This document shows positions 7,446 to 15,444 of a stretch of DNA of 64,000 bases, piece after piece. The notes under the pieces are model-generated. The model saw nothing but the letters and a program-made list of their open reading frames with translations. It was not told the DNA's origin and ran no database searches. Position 1 is the first letter of the stretch. The number at the start of each line of letters is the position of its first letter. Origin of the DNA: Weissella tructae (GTDB lineage: Bacteria; Bacillota; Bacilli; Lactobacillales; Lactobacillaceae); NCBI RefSeq assembly GCF_000732905.1, contig NZ_CP007588.1:310001-374000 (forward strand), written 5' to 3'. A program made the position numbers and the translations under genes.

Positions 7446-9617
7446 ATGTCATTGTTGGACCTAGATCAAGACAAAGTAACGTACTTTGACTTAAACAACG
7501 AATTAAATATCCCAAAGGATAATTCTATTCAAATGGGAAAGGATAAGGAAGCGTTAGCAGCATTCCTTACAGAAAATGTTGAACCCAACACTTTAAAATT
7601 TGCGACTCTCCGTGAACGATTCGATTACCTATTGGAAAATGATTTCATCGATCCTGCACTATTAGCGCAATACGACTTTTCAGTAATTGAAAAGCTATAC
7701 GACTTCTTATTTGAACAAAAGTTCCAATTCAAGTCATTTATGGCGGCTTACAAGTTCTACGCACAATATGCTATCAAGACAAATGATGGTGCTTATTATG
7801 TTGAACGTTATGAAGACCGTGTTGTGATGAACGCATTGTTCTACGCGGCAGGAAACGAAGAATTAGCCATGCGTTTGGCAAATGAAATGGTTCACCAACG
7901 TTATCAACCAGCCACACCATCATTCTTGAACGCAGGTCGTTCACGTCGTGGTGAACTTGTCTCATGTTTCATCTTGCAAACAAGTGATGACATGAATGCA
8001 ATTGGACGAACAATTAATTCTGCTTTGCAACTATCTAAAATTGGTGGTGGAGTTGGAATTACTTTGTCTAACCTACGTGAAGCTGGAGCCCCAATCAAGG
8101 GAATTCAAAATGCCGCATCAGGTGTGGTACCAGTGATGAAGTTGTTGGAAGACTCTTTCTCTTACTCAAACCAAATGGGACAACGTAATGGGGCTGGGGT
8201 TGTGTACTTGTCAGTATTCCATCCAGACATTATGGCCTTTTTGGCAACGAAGAAAGAAAATGCCGATGAAAAGGTTCGTATCAAGACGCTTTCAATGGGT
8301 GTAACAGTTCCAGACAAGTTTTATGACTTGGTGAAGAACAATGACAAGATGTACCTATTTTCACCATACGATGTTGAACGTGAATATGGTACACCATTCA
8401 ACTATGTAGACATTACAGCTGAATATGACAACATGGTGGCTAATGACAACATTAAGAAGACTGTGATTAATGCACGTGATCTTGAAAATGAATTGTCAAA
8501 GATGCAACAAGAATCAGGTTACCCATATGTAATCAACATTGACACAGTTAATCGTGCTAACCCGATTGCTGGTAAAGTTGTGTCATCTAACTTGTGTTCA
8601 GAGATTCTACAAATCCAAAAGCCTTCTATTGTGAATAACAAGCAAGAACATGAGGTTTTGGGAACAGATGTTTCATGTAACTTGGGTTCTACGAACATCG
8701 TTAACATGATGGAAACAGATAACTTTGAACAATCAGTAGATACAATGGTTCGTGCATTGACATTCGTGTCAGATAACACGTCATTGGACATCGTACCTAC
8801 TGTTCAAAATGGTAACCGTCAAGTCCATGCTATCGGTCTAGGAGCAATGGGACTACATGCAATGTTTGCTAAGAACCACATGCATTACGGAGACGAAGAA
8901 GCATTGGACTTTACAAATGCTTACTTCTTGATGTTGAATTACTACACATTAAAGGCATCTAACGAAATCGCTAAGGAACGTAATGAAGCGTTCTACGAAT
9001 TTGAATTGTCAGACTATGCTAGTGGTCAATACTTCGATAAGTATGTGCAAAATGACTGGACTCCAAAGACGCAAAAAGTACGTGATTTGTTTGCTAACCA
9101 TAACTTCCCAACTCAAGCTGATTGGGAAGAATTGAAGGCATCTGTTATGAAGTATGGTGTGTACAATGCATACCGTATGGCTATTGCACCAACAGGATCA
9201 ATTTCATACGTTAATGACTCAACTGCTTCATTGCACCCAATCATTAACAAGATTGAAGAACGTCAAGAAAAGAAGATTGGGAAGATTTACTACCCAGCAC
9301 CATATCTTGATGCATCAACGATTCCATATTACGAATCAGCCTACAACATGGATATGCGTAAGGTGATTGATGTGTATGCAATTGCACAACAACATATCGA
9401 TCAAGGAATGTCTTTGACATTGTTTATGCGTTCAACTATCACAGAAGGTTTGTACGAATGGAAGAACGGTCGAACAAACAAGATGACAACTCGTGATCTA
9501 AATATTCTTCGTAATTATGCCTACCATAAGGGTGTAAAGTCATTGTATTATGTACGTACGTACACAGATGACATGGAAGAATTTGGTGTTAATGAGTGTG
9601 AAAGTTGTTCAATCTAA
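7446..9617 (+). CDS. nrdE: Class Ib ribonucleoside-diphosphate reductase, alpha subunit
   Basis: The 723-residue length is that of NrdE. The protein reduces ribonucleoside diphosphates to deoxyribonucleotides. Visible hallmarks are LVSCFILQ and NLCSEI (the two active-site cysteines), the glycine-rich KIGGGVGITLSNLR segment, YVNDSTASLHP near the substrate site, and the C-terminal CESC shuttle cysteines that receive electrons from NrdH. The N-terminus lacks the ATP-cone allosteric domain of class Ia enzymes, as expected for Ib. GAGGAG precedes the ATG. Confidence 0.96.
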   Translation: MSLLDLDQDKVTYFDLNNELNIPKDNSIQMGKDKEALAAFLTENVEPNTLKFATLRERFDYLLENDFIDPALLAQYDFSVIEKLYDFLFEQKFQFKSFMAAYKFYAQYAIKTNDGAYYVERYEDRVVMNALFYAAGNEELAMRLANEMVHQRYQPATPSFLNAGRSRRGELVSCFILQTSDDMNAIGRTINSALQLSKIGGGVGITLSNLREAGAPIKGIQNAASGVVPVMKLLEDSFSYSNQMGQRNGAGVVYLSVFHPDIMAFLATKKENADEKVRIKTLSMGVTVPDKFYDLVKNNDKMYLFSPYDVEREYGTPFNYVDITAEYDNMVANDNIKKTVINARDLENELSKMQQESGYPYVINIDTVNRANPIAGKVVSSNLCSEILQIQKPSIVNNKQEHEVLGTDVSCNLGSTNIVNMMETDNFEQSVDTMVRALTFVSDNTSLDIVPTVQNGNRQVHAIGLGAMGLHAMFAKNHMHYGDEEALDFTNAYFLMLNYYTLKASNEIAKERNEAFYEFELSDYASGQYFDKYVQNDWTPKTQKVRDLFANHNFPTQADWEELKASVMKYGVYNAYRMAIAPTGSISYVNDSTASLHPIINKIEERQEKKIGKIYYPAPYLDASTIPYYESAYNMDMRKVIDVYAIAQQHIDQGMSLTLFMRSTITEGLYEWKNGRTNKMTTRDLNILRNYAYHKGVKSLYYVRTYTDDMEEFGVNECESCSI

Positions 9618-9636
9618 CTTTAATAGCAATAAACGT

Positions 9637-9663
9637 ACAGTCATCGATGTCATCGGTGACTGT
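9637..9663 (+). other. Stem-loop between nrdE and nrdF
   Basis: ACAGTCATCGAT and ATCGGTGACTGT form a 12-bp stem with one G-T wobble and a 3-base loop. It is not followed by a T run, so it looks like an RNA stability or processing element that could set the nrdE:nrdF ratio rather than a terminator. Confidence 0.5.
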
Positions 9664-9689
9664 TTCGTCGATTAGTCGAGGGGAAAATC

Positions 9690-10655
9690 ATGGCCGAAAA
9701 TTATAAGGCAATTAATTGGAATCAAGTTGAAGATGCAATTGATAAGGCAACGTGGGAAAAACTAACTGAACAATTTTGGTTGGACACACGTATTCCATTA
9801 TCAAACGATTTGGATGATTGGCGTCAAATGACATCAGTGGAACACAACTTGGTAGGTAAGGTATTTGGTGGATTAACACTTTTGGATACTTTGCAATCAC
9901 AAGATGGAATGACTTCATTGAAGGAAAACAGCACGACGCAACACGAAGAAGCTGTGTTGAACAACATTGAATTTATGGAATCTGTCCATGCTAAGTCATA
10001 CTCATCAATTTTCGAAACGTTGAATACTGAACGCGAAATTGATGAAATCTTTGAATGGGTTGATGAAAATGAATACCTACAATACAAGGCACAAAAGATT
10101 AATGATATTTATCATAATGGAACTGCCTTGCAACGTAAGGTTGCGTCTGTATTCTTGGAAACATTTTTGTTCTATTCAGGATTCTACACACCGTTGTACT
10201 ACCTAGGACACAACAAGTTGAACAACGTTGCTGAAATCATTAAGCTAATTTTGCGTGACGAATCTGTTCACGGAACGTATATTGGATATAAGTTCCAAAT
10301 CGGATTTAATAAGCTTTCTGAAGAAGAACAAACAGAATTAAAGACTTGGATGTATGATCTATTGTTTGACTTGTACTCAAACGAAGAAAAGTACACACAT
10401 GAATTATATGATGGTGTCGGATGGTCAGATTCTGTTTTGACATTCCTACGTTACAATGCCAACAAAGCATTGATGAACTTGGGACAAGATCCTTTGTTCC
10501 CAGACACAGTAGCTGATGTAAATCCAATTGTTATGAATGGTATCTCAACAACGACTTCAAACCATGATTTCTTCTCACAAGTGGGAAACGGTTACCGTTT
10601 GGGTGAAGTTGAAGTGATGTCAGATGATGACTATAACTACGGACTAACAAAATAA
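9690..10655 (+). CDS. nrdF: Class Ib ribonucleotide reductase, beta subunit
   Basis: This 321-residue ferritin-like protein matches NrdF, which houses the dimetal-tyrosyl radical and passes it to NrdE. Helices carrying the metal ligands are visible: an Asp/Gln-rich DTLQSQDG segment, NNIEFMESVHAKSYS with the Glu..Glu-His cluster and nearby Tyr, and LILRDESVHGTYIG with the second Glu..His set. The C-terminal tail (EVMSDDDYNYGLTK) would dock on NrdE. It ends the nrdHEF operon; the promoter of the next operon begins only 5 bases after its stop. Confidence 0.96.
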   Translation: MAENYKAINWNQVEDAIDKATWEKLTEQFWLDTRIPLSNDLDDWRQMTSVEHNLVGKVFGGLTLLDTLQSQDGMTSLKENSTTQHEEAVLNNIEFMESVHAKSYSSIFETLNTEREIDEIFEWVDENEYLQYKAQKINDIYHNGTALQRKVASVFLETFLFYSGFYTPLYYLGHNKLNNVAEIIKLILRDESVHGTYIGYKFQIGFNKLSEEEQTELKTWMYDLLFDLYSNEEKYTHELYDGVGWSDSVLTFLRYNANKALMNLGQDPLFPDTVADVNPIVMNGISTTTSNHDFFSQVGNGYRLGEVEVMSDDDYNYGLTK

Positions 10656-10659
10656 CGCC

Positions 10660-10688
10660 TTGACCATAAACGGTCAGAGTGCTATATT
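10660..10688 (+). promoter_or_regulatory. Promoter of the Trp-leader/ABC importer operon, with inverted repeat
   Basis: TTGACC (10660-10665) and TATATT (10683-10688) are separated by exactly 17 bases, giving a transcript that starts near 10695. The inverted repeat TGACC-N6-GGTCA (10661-10676) covers the -35 box and part of the spacer, so a dimeric regulator could bind there. Confidence 0.7.
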
Positions 10689-10722
10689 AAATTTATTATT
10701 ATTAGATTGAGTGGAAACAGAC

Positions 10723-10767
10723 ATGATGCATTTAACAACACAATTAAATGGTTGGTGGCGCAGCTAG
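10723..10767 (+). CDS. Putative leader peptide with tandem Trp codons (14 aa)
   Basis: A 14-codon open frame, MMHLTTQLNGWWRS, starts 28 bases downstream of the predicted transcription start and ends in TAG. It contains two adjacent TGG codons (10753-10758) near its end. The frame is followed by alternative RNA helices, two terminators and then an importer operon. This is the arrangement expected for ribosome-stalling attenuation sensing charged tRNA-Trp. The ribosome site (GAGTGGAAA) is weak. Translation and stalling are inference. Confidence 0.55.
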   Translation: MMHLTTQLNGWWRS

Positions 10768-10833
10768 CGCATCTGAACTGTATTTTGTACAGATTCGATG
10801 CGCGTTTTCGATGAACGTAAGTATCGATTCTGT
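10767..10833 (+). promoter_or_regulatory. Alternative RNA helices of the Trp leader
   Basis: GCGCATC (10767-10773) pairs with GATGCGC (10797-10803), enclosing further pairs CTG-ACTGTA/TACAG. The 3' strand of this hairpin, ACAGATTCGAT (10789-10799), can instead pair with ATCGATTCTGT (10823-10833), 10 of 11 positions. The two structures exclude each other. The first begins at the leader-peptide stop codon, so ribosome position could choose between them. Confidence 0.5.
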
Positions 10834-10857
10834 GCTGACATGTTTCCGTAAAAACGA

Positions 10858-10890
10858 AAGGTCCGCATGGGAAGCCAGCGGACCTTTTCT
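10858..10890 (+). terminator. First leader terminator
   Basis: AAGGTCCGC and GCGGACCTT form a 9-bp stem with an 11-base loop followed by a T-rich tail, in the untranslated leader of the ABC importer operon. Confidence 0.85.
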
Positions 10891-10894
10891 TTTG

Positions 10895-10935
10895 CCGTAA
10901 GAAAAGCCCCAGGCTTGTCTTACGGTTTTTCTTTT
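10895..10935 (+). terminator. Second leader terminator
   Basis: CCGTAAGA and TCTTACGG form an outer stem with an inner AAGCC/GGCTT stem, followed by TTTTTCTTTT. It lies 34 bases before the first importer gene. CCGTAA also occurs at 10846-10851 and could compete for the same TTACGG strand. Confidence 0.85.
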
Positions 10936-10968
10936 GGAGCGGCGTACTAAGCTGAAGAGGGATGAATA

Positions 10969-11970
10969 ATGAATAATAAAATTAAAGCAACAATCACAGG
11001 ATTAGCGGTTATCTTGTTGGTAGGATTATATACAGAAACAAAGGCAGAAGAAACTGCGACACGTGATGTGGCACATGTCGGTATACTACAGTTCACTGCA
11101 CATCCAGCGTTAGACGCAATTAATAAAGGGATTTTATCTGAACTATCTGATGCAGGATACATTCTCGGTAAAAATCTAGAAGTGACGCAATTGAATGCGC
11201 AAGGTGATCAATCTAATCTCCAAACAATGGCAACTAAGTTAGCGACCCAAAAAAATGACGTAAATGTTGGGATTGCAACACCGGCGGCTGTGCCTTTGGC
11301 TAATAGTATTACTGATAAGCCGGTTGTATTTGCTGCTTCAACGAATCCTGTAGGGGCTAAGTTAGTTAAGTCGATGGAAAAGCCAGGTGCAAATGTGACT
11401 GGGGTATCTGATCAAGCACCTCTACCAGCGCAGTTAAAAATGATTCATGCTTTTGTTCCAGAGTTAAAGACTCTAGGGATTATCTATACATCATCTGATG
11501 ATGCAGCTTCAACAGAAGCCAAGCGAATGGATGCCCTAGCTCAGAAAGCCGGCATTGCGACTAAAATGTATACAATTAGCTCTTCAAATGATCTAAATCA
11601 AACAGCACAACAATTAGTGTCTAATGGGCAGGTAGAAGCAATCTTTGTTCCAACGGATAATACCATCGCGGGAGCATTTTCAACGTTAGTGAAACAAGCA
11701 AATGAGGCACACGTTCCGATCTTTCCAACCGTTGATACGATGGTGGAAAGCGGAGGTGTAGCTGCCGTATCAATCAATCAAACAGAGATTGGTCGTATGA
11801 CAGGGCGTCAAATTGTTAAAATATTAAAGGGGCAAGAACCCAAAGATATGCCCGTCGATTTCATTAAGGACGGACAATTTGTTGTTAATGAAAAACAAAT
11901 GAAACAATTAAACATGAAGATACCTGCAGCGTATTCTGATGCAAAAGCAGTGAAAAGTGAGGCAAACTAA
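10969..11970 (+). CDS. trpX: ABC importer substrate-binding protein, TrpX type
   Basis: This 333-residue periplasmic-binding-like protein belongs to the ABC_sub_bind family (VAHVGILQFTAHPALDAINKGI; later FVPTDNTIAGAF and GGVAAVSINQTEIGRMTGRQ). In streptococci and lactobacilli members are annotated TrpX, a predicted tryptophan transporter component. The tandem-Trp leader upstream supports tryptophan as substrate, but this is inferred. The N-terminus is a signal sequence or anchor (hydrophobic residues 9-20) with no lipobox Cys, unlike most Gram-positive binding proteins. Its stop overlaps the permease start. Confidence 0.75.
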   Translation: MNNKIKATITGLAVILLVGLYTETKAEETATRDVAHVGILQFTAHPALDAINKGILSELSDAGYILGKNLEVTQLNAQGDQSNLQTMATKLATQKNDVNVGIATPAAVPLANSITDKPVVFAASTNPVGAKLVKSMEKPGANVTGVSDQAPLPAQLKMIHAFVPELKTLGIIYTSSDDAASTEAKRMDALAQKAGIATKMYTISSSNDLNQTAQQLVSNGQVEAIFVPTDNTIAGAFSTLVKQANEAHVPIFPTVDTMVESGGVAAVSINQTEIGRMTGRQIVKILKGQEPKDMPVDFIKDGQFVVNEKQMKQLNMKIPAAYSDAKAVKSEAN

Positions 11971-12854
11971 TGGCAATGTTAATATCAGCAATTGGACAAG
12001 GGTTAATCTGGGCAGCCGTAGGAATCGGATTGTTTTTAACATTTCGAATTCTTAACTTTCCAGATATGACAGTTGAAGGGACATTCCCACTAGGAGCCGC
12101 GACAGCGGTTGTGTTGATTTCTGGAGGTATGAACCCATATCTAGCAACATTATGCGCGATGGGCGCTGGGGCGTTGGCAGGAATGGTGACAGGGTTACTC
12201 TATACGAAAGGCCAAGTCCCTATTTTATTGGCAGGTATTCTAACGATGACCGCTGCATATTCAATCAATCTACGTATTTTAGGTCAAGCAAACCGTTCGT
12301 TGTTACAAATGCCGACGGTATTCTCTAATGACTTACTACAAAAGTTACCTAATAATTATCCCGTCGTTATCGTCGGGTTAATCGTTGTGATTATCGTTAT
12401 CACATTAGTTAGTTTGTTTTTAAAAACACAATTAGGGCAAGCGTTTGTGGCAACTGGTGATAATGCAACAATGGCTCGTTCAATGGGAATTAGTACTGAC
12501 ACAATGACTATTTTAGGCTTGATGATTGCGAATGGATTTATTGGTCTTGGTGGTGCATTAGTCGCGCAAAATAATGGTTTTGCCGATGTAAATATGGGAA
12601 TGGGAATTATTGTTGTGGGACTTGCCTCAATTATTATCGGAGAAGTGTTGTTTTCTGGTAACTTAACATTGATGGAACGTTTGATTACTGTAGCAATTGG
12701 ATCAATTCTATATCGATTTGTCTTAGTACTTGTCTTATACATTGGATTTAACGCAGACGACCTTAAATTAGTGAGTGCTATCATTTTGGGATTGGCATTA
12801 ATGATTCCAAAATTAGGTAAGCGTCTAAATATTAAGTGGCGAAAGGAGGCTTAA
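11970..12854 (+). CDS. trpY: ABC importer permease, TrpY type
   Basis: This 294-residue membrane protein has about eight to nine hydrophobic helices and resembles the branched-chain-permease-like (BPD_transp_2) branch. Landmarks are RILNFPDMTVEGTFPLGAA at the N-terminus and the cytoplasmic segment TGDNATMARSMGIS, which contacts the ATPase. The start ATG shares a base with the preceding TAA, so translation is coupled. It would form the channel for the substrate delivered by the upstream binding protein. Confidence 0.75.
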   Translation: MAMLISAIGQGLIWAAVGIGLFLTFRILNFPDMTVEGTFPLGAATAVVLISGGMNPYLATLCAMGAGALAGMVTGLLYTKGQVPILLAGILTMTAAYSINLRILGQANRSLLQMPTVFSNDLLQKLPNNYPVVIVGLIVVIIVITLVSLFLKTQLGQAFVATGDNATMARSMGISTDTMTILGLMIANGFIGLGGALVAQNNGFADVNMGMGIIVVGLASIIIGEVLFSGNLTLMERLITVAIGSILYRFVLVLVLYIGFNADDLKLVSAIILGLALMIPKLGKRLNIKWRKEA

Positions 12855-12855
12855 C

Positions 12856-13626
12856 ATGGCCGAAATGAGTTTAGAATTAATCGATGCAACGGTAACAGTT
12901 AATCAAGGAACGCCTGAAGAGCGGAACATTTTAAATCATGTGAATCTACAAATTCGTCAAGGTGAATTTGTTACCGTGTTAGGCTCAAATGGAGCTGGAA
13001 AATCAACTTTATTGAATGTTATTGCAGGAAATTTAAAGCTAACAAGTGGAGAAATCTGGTTGGGTGGTCAAAATGTGACACACTTAAATGATTTACAACG
13101 AACGAAGACACTAGCCCGTGTGTTTCAAGATCCTAAATTAGGGACTGCCCCTCGAATGACTGTCGCTGAGAATTTACTGTTATCTCAAAAGCGTGGTCAA
13201 CGTCGCTCATTGCGTAACCGTGGACTAACAGCGCAAAAGAAAATGGAACTTGCTGAAATTGCACAAACTATGGGGAATGGATTAAGTGAACGACTTGATG
13301 TACCAACAGGTAATTTATCAGGTGGTCAACGTCAAGCATTGTCATTCTTAATGGCGACACAAGTGCGACCAGATGTGCTACTTTTAGATGAACATACGGC
13401 AGCGTTAGATCCGAAGACAAGTCAACAACTGATGACATTAACAAACGATAAAATTCGTGAAGCTGATTTAACGGCCATGATGATTACTCACGACTTAAAT
13501 GATGCATTAGTTTATGGTGATCGTTTATTGGTCATTGAGAATGGTGGTATTGGGAAAGACTTTGATAGCAATGCTAAATCTGATTTATCAGTATCAGACT
13601 TATTGACGTATTTTAATAAATATTAA
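12856..13626 (+). CDS. trpZ: ABC importer ATP-binding protein, TrpZ type
   Basis: This is a 256-residue ATPase. Walker A is GSNGAGKST (43-51), the ABC signature LSGGQRQ (154-160), Walker B VLLLDEH (174-180) and the H-loop ITHD. The D-loop region reads DEHTAALD rather than the common DEPTSGLD, as in the family paired with TrpX/TrpY-like proteins. It begins one base after the permease stop with GGAGG upstream, completing a three-gene importer operon. Confidence 0.8.
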   Translation: MAEMSLELIDATVTVNQGTPEERNILNHVNLQIRQGEFVTVLGSNGAGKSTLLNVIAGNLKLTSGEIWLGGQNVTHLNDLQRTKTLARVFQDPKLGTAPRMTVAENLLLSQKRGQRRSLRNRGLTAQKKMELAEIAQTMGNGLSERLDVPTGNLSGGQRQALSFLMATQVRPDVLLLDEHTAALDPKTSQQLMTLTNDKIREADLTAMMITHDLNDALVYGDRLLVIENGGIGKDFDSNAKSDLSVSDLLTYFNKY

Positions 13627-13658
13627 GCTGTACTGTGTGATACAGGGAAGGTGTGAAC

Positions 13659-14033
13659 ATGAAACGACAGATTTTAGTACAAATTTTAGCGGTATTTGTC
13701 GGGGGACTAATCGGGGGTGCAGTTCGAGAAACCTTAATGTTAACGATTAAAATGGGACAATTTCCATTAAATACAGTCGTTGTTAATTTAACAGGTGTCT
13801 TTTTAGCTGTATTAGTGACAACCAAATTGTGCCAATCATGGCATAAAATTGCCTATGTTCACGAATTTTTAGATGTCGGAATCTTAGGGGCGTACACAAC
13901 ATATGGTACGGTGATTTTAGACTTAGCAACTAAAACGAGTTTTGTGATGGGAATGATTTATTTGACGACTACGATAGTCGGGAGTGTATTCATGATTTAT
14001 CTAGCGCGTTATGTCGGTAGGAGGTGGTCATAA
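13659..14033 (+). CDS. crcB: CrcB/Fluc fluoride channel subunit 1
   Basis: About 124 residues with four helices, including GGLIGGAVRETL, the NLTGVFLA segment (normally N.xG.F) and GAYTTYGT (normally GGxTTFST). These are Fluc landmarks. Fluc exports fluoride as an antiparallel dimer; Gram-positive bacteria often use heterodimers of two adjacent genes, as here. I choose the ATG at 13659, 7 bases after GGAAGG. It overlaps the next gene by one base. No fluoride riboswitch is visible upstream; it follows the importer operon by 32 bases and may be co-transcribed. Confidence 0.85.
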   Translation: MKRQILVQILAVFVGGLIGGAVRETLMLTIKMGQFPLNTVVVNLTGVFLAVLVTTKLCQSWHKIAYVHEFLDVGILGAYTTYGTVILDLATKTSFVMGMIYLTTTIVGSVFMIYLARYVGRRWS

Positions 14034-14389
14034 TGGCTATGATTATGATGGCAAGCTTTGGCGCAGCGATTGGATCAATTGTACGATTTATTGTCCAAAC
14101 GCGTTTCAAATTAAATGCAGAAATAACCGTCTTAGGTATTAATTGGGTTGCTGCGTTCCTGGCGGGGATGATTTATGCATCTGAATTAGCACCGATGCTA
14201 CACACGTTAGTAATGGCAGGATTTGTGGGTGGATTTTCAACCTTTTCGGCACCGATTATCACGTTAGTTGATGGGCTAGAAAAGCATGTATTACGCTGGA
14301 AAGCAGTGATTAACATTATGGTGTTGTTTATAGGCGGCCTAGTGATTTTCTGGTTCGGCTATAACATTGTGCAATTACTTGGTATGTAG
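14033..14389 (+). CDS. crcB: CrcB/Fluc fluoride channel subunit 2
   Basis: About 118 residues, four helices, with GAAIGSIVRF at the N-terminus, GINWVAAFLAG and GFVGGFSTFSA, the conserved Fluc phenylalanine/threonine region. The ATG at 14033 overlaps the TAA of the first crcB and has AGGAGG upstream; an in-frame GTG at 14024 would sit on the ribosome site itself. The two unequal subunits probably form a heterodimeric fluoride channel in the membrane. Confidence 0.88.
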   Translation: MAMIMMASFGAAIGSIVRFIVQTRFKLNAEITVLGINWVAAFLAGMIYASELAPMLHTLVMAGFVGGFSTFSAPIITLVDGLEKHVLRWKAVINIMVLFIGGLVIFWFGYNIVQLLGM

Positions 14390-14392
14390 ACA

Positions 14393-14425
14393 AAAAGAGC
14401 AGCTAGTTAATCTAGCTGCTCTTTT
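14393..14425. terminator. Bidirectional terminator after crcB
   Basis: A 14-bp perfect stem (AAAAGAGCAGCTAG and complement) with a 5-base loop, placed between convergent crcB and VOC genes. Confidence 0.93.
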
Positions 14426-14454
14426 ATTTATATATTAAGGATGAATGGATACTA

Positions 14455-14796
14455 TTATTTATTGGCGATAACCTTAATCTTGTTACCTTCAAAATCAACA
14501 AGATGAAAGATGACATGACGTCCGTCTGCATCAACTGTCATAGGTTCTGCTTGCTTCACATAATAGTTCAGTAAATGGTTTTCAACGGTTTCTTGATGGT
14601 CACGAACAATAACTTCAACAGTTGTTGTTTCTTCACCATTTTCATCAAAGAAAATATCTTCCTCGTGAAATGATAGTTGGCGGCTTTCATTTGCACCGAA
14701 AGTTGTAGGTAAATCAAAGACTTCACGATAGAAACGAGTTGCACGTTCGACGTTTTGAACTGGAATTGTTAGGGGTGAAAATTTACGGACACGCAT
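14455..14796 (-). CDS. VOC (glyoxalase/bleomycin-resistance fold) protein
   Basis: This 113-residue protein has the two beta-alpha-beta-beta-beta modules of the vicinal oxygen chelate superfamily: FSPLTIPVQNVERATRFYREVFDLP at the start (quoted in part) and FHLVDFEGNKIKVI at the end. Family members range from glyoxalases to antibiotic-binding proteins, and the sequence does not say which. The usual metal ligands are only partly recognisable. It is monocistronic on the minus strand with a GGAGT ribosome site. Confidence 0.7.
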   Translation of the reverse strand: MRVRKFSPLTIPVQNVERATRFYREVFDLPTTFGANESRQLSFHEEDIFFDENGEETTTVEVIVRDHQETVENHLLNYYVKQAEPMTVDADGRHVIFHLVDFEGNKIKVIANK

Positions 14797-14920
14797 AGGG
14801 AAAACTCCTTGTAAATATACTTATATTGTAATCCTAAGTATACACGTCTGATAAAGGACTGGAAAGAAATTTACCAAACGACGCTTTTATACGATAGGGT
14901 GCTACAAAGAGGGAGAAAAC

Positions 14921-15334
14921 ATGAAAATCACGTCAATTGATCAATTGGGGAAGCAACTATATCCCGAATACGGCCATCACCCTCAAGAACATTGCTGGGT
15001 GCTAAGTGTAAACACACAAATGGAAATATTAGAAATGGTTTCAGTTGCCTTAGGCACGATTAATCAGGTAAGTGTTCATCCACGAGATGTGTTTCGGCGA
15101 CTTGTTTCAGTGAACGCTTATGGTTATATATTGATCCATAATCATCCAAGTGGTGTTTTAGAACCATCGGATGCAGATCGGCGGGTGTTACAACAATTTG
15201 TGGCTTGTAGTGGATTAATGCAGATACATTTATTAGATTTTATGATTGTGAGTAAGGGTGGGTTTTATAGCATTCGAACCCATGAAATGTGGCCCGAAAT
15301 CTCACTGAATTCGTTGCTTGATTTATGGACGTAA
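14921..15334 (+). CDS. Short RadC-like JAB/MPN domain protein
   Basis: This 137-residue protein contains a RadC-type JAMM metal site: HNHPSG with the downstream Asp in LEPSDAD. Its start keeps only the JAB domain and lacks the N-terminal helix-hairpin-helix region of full RadC (about 220 residues). The family is no longer thought to be a DNA repair enzyme; its role is uncertain. It lies directly upstream of mreB, where radC is commonly found in Firmicutes, which supports orthology despite the short length. Confidence 0.75.
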   Translation: MKITSIDQLGKQLYPEYGHHPQEHCWVLSVNTQMEILEMVSVALGTINQVSVHPRDVFRRLVSVNAYGYILIHNHPSGVLEPSDADRRVLQQFVACSGLMQIHLLDFMIVSKGGFYSIRTHEMWPEISLNSLLDLWT

Positions 15335-15387
15335 ACCGTGTATTTATGATAAGATAATGAAAGGTATTTTGTTCGTAGGAATTACTG

Positions 15388-15417
15388 TGGACAAAATTGG
15401 ACTAATTTGACTATAAA
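15388..15417 (+). promoter_or_regulatory. Possible mreB promoter
   Basis: TGGACA and TATAAA are spaced 18 bases apart, ending 27 bases before the mreB start. Confidence 0.4.
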
Positions 15418-15444
15418 ATAAGTAAAGAAAAGGGAAATAGTGCC

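Noticed and set aside
10689-10968. T-box as the control element of the TrpXYZ-type operon
   Set aside because: No GGTGG-ACC core or specifier stem is present; the Trp-codon leader explains the layout better.
13620-13660. Fluoride riboswitch upstream of crcB
   Set aside because: The gap to the importer gene is only 32 bases, too short for the aptamer.
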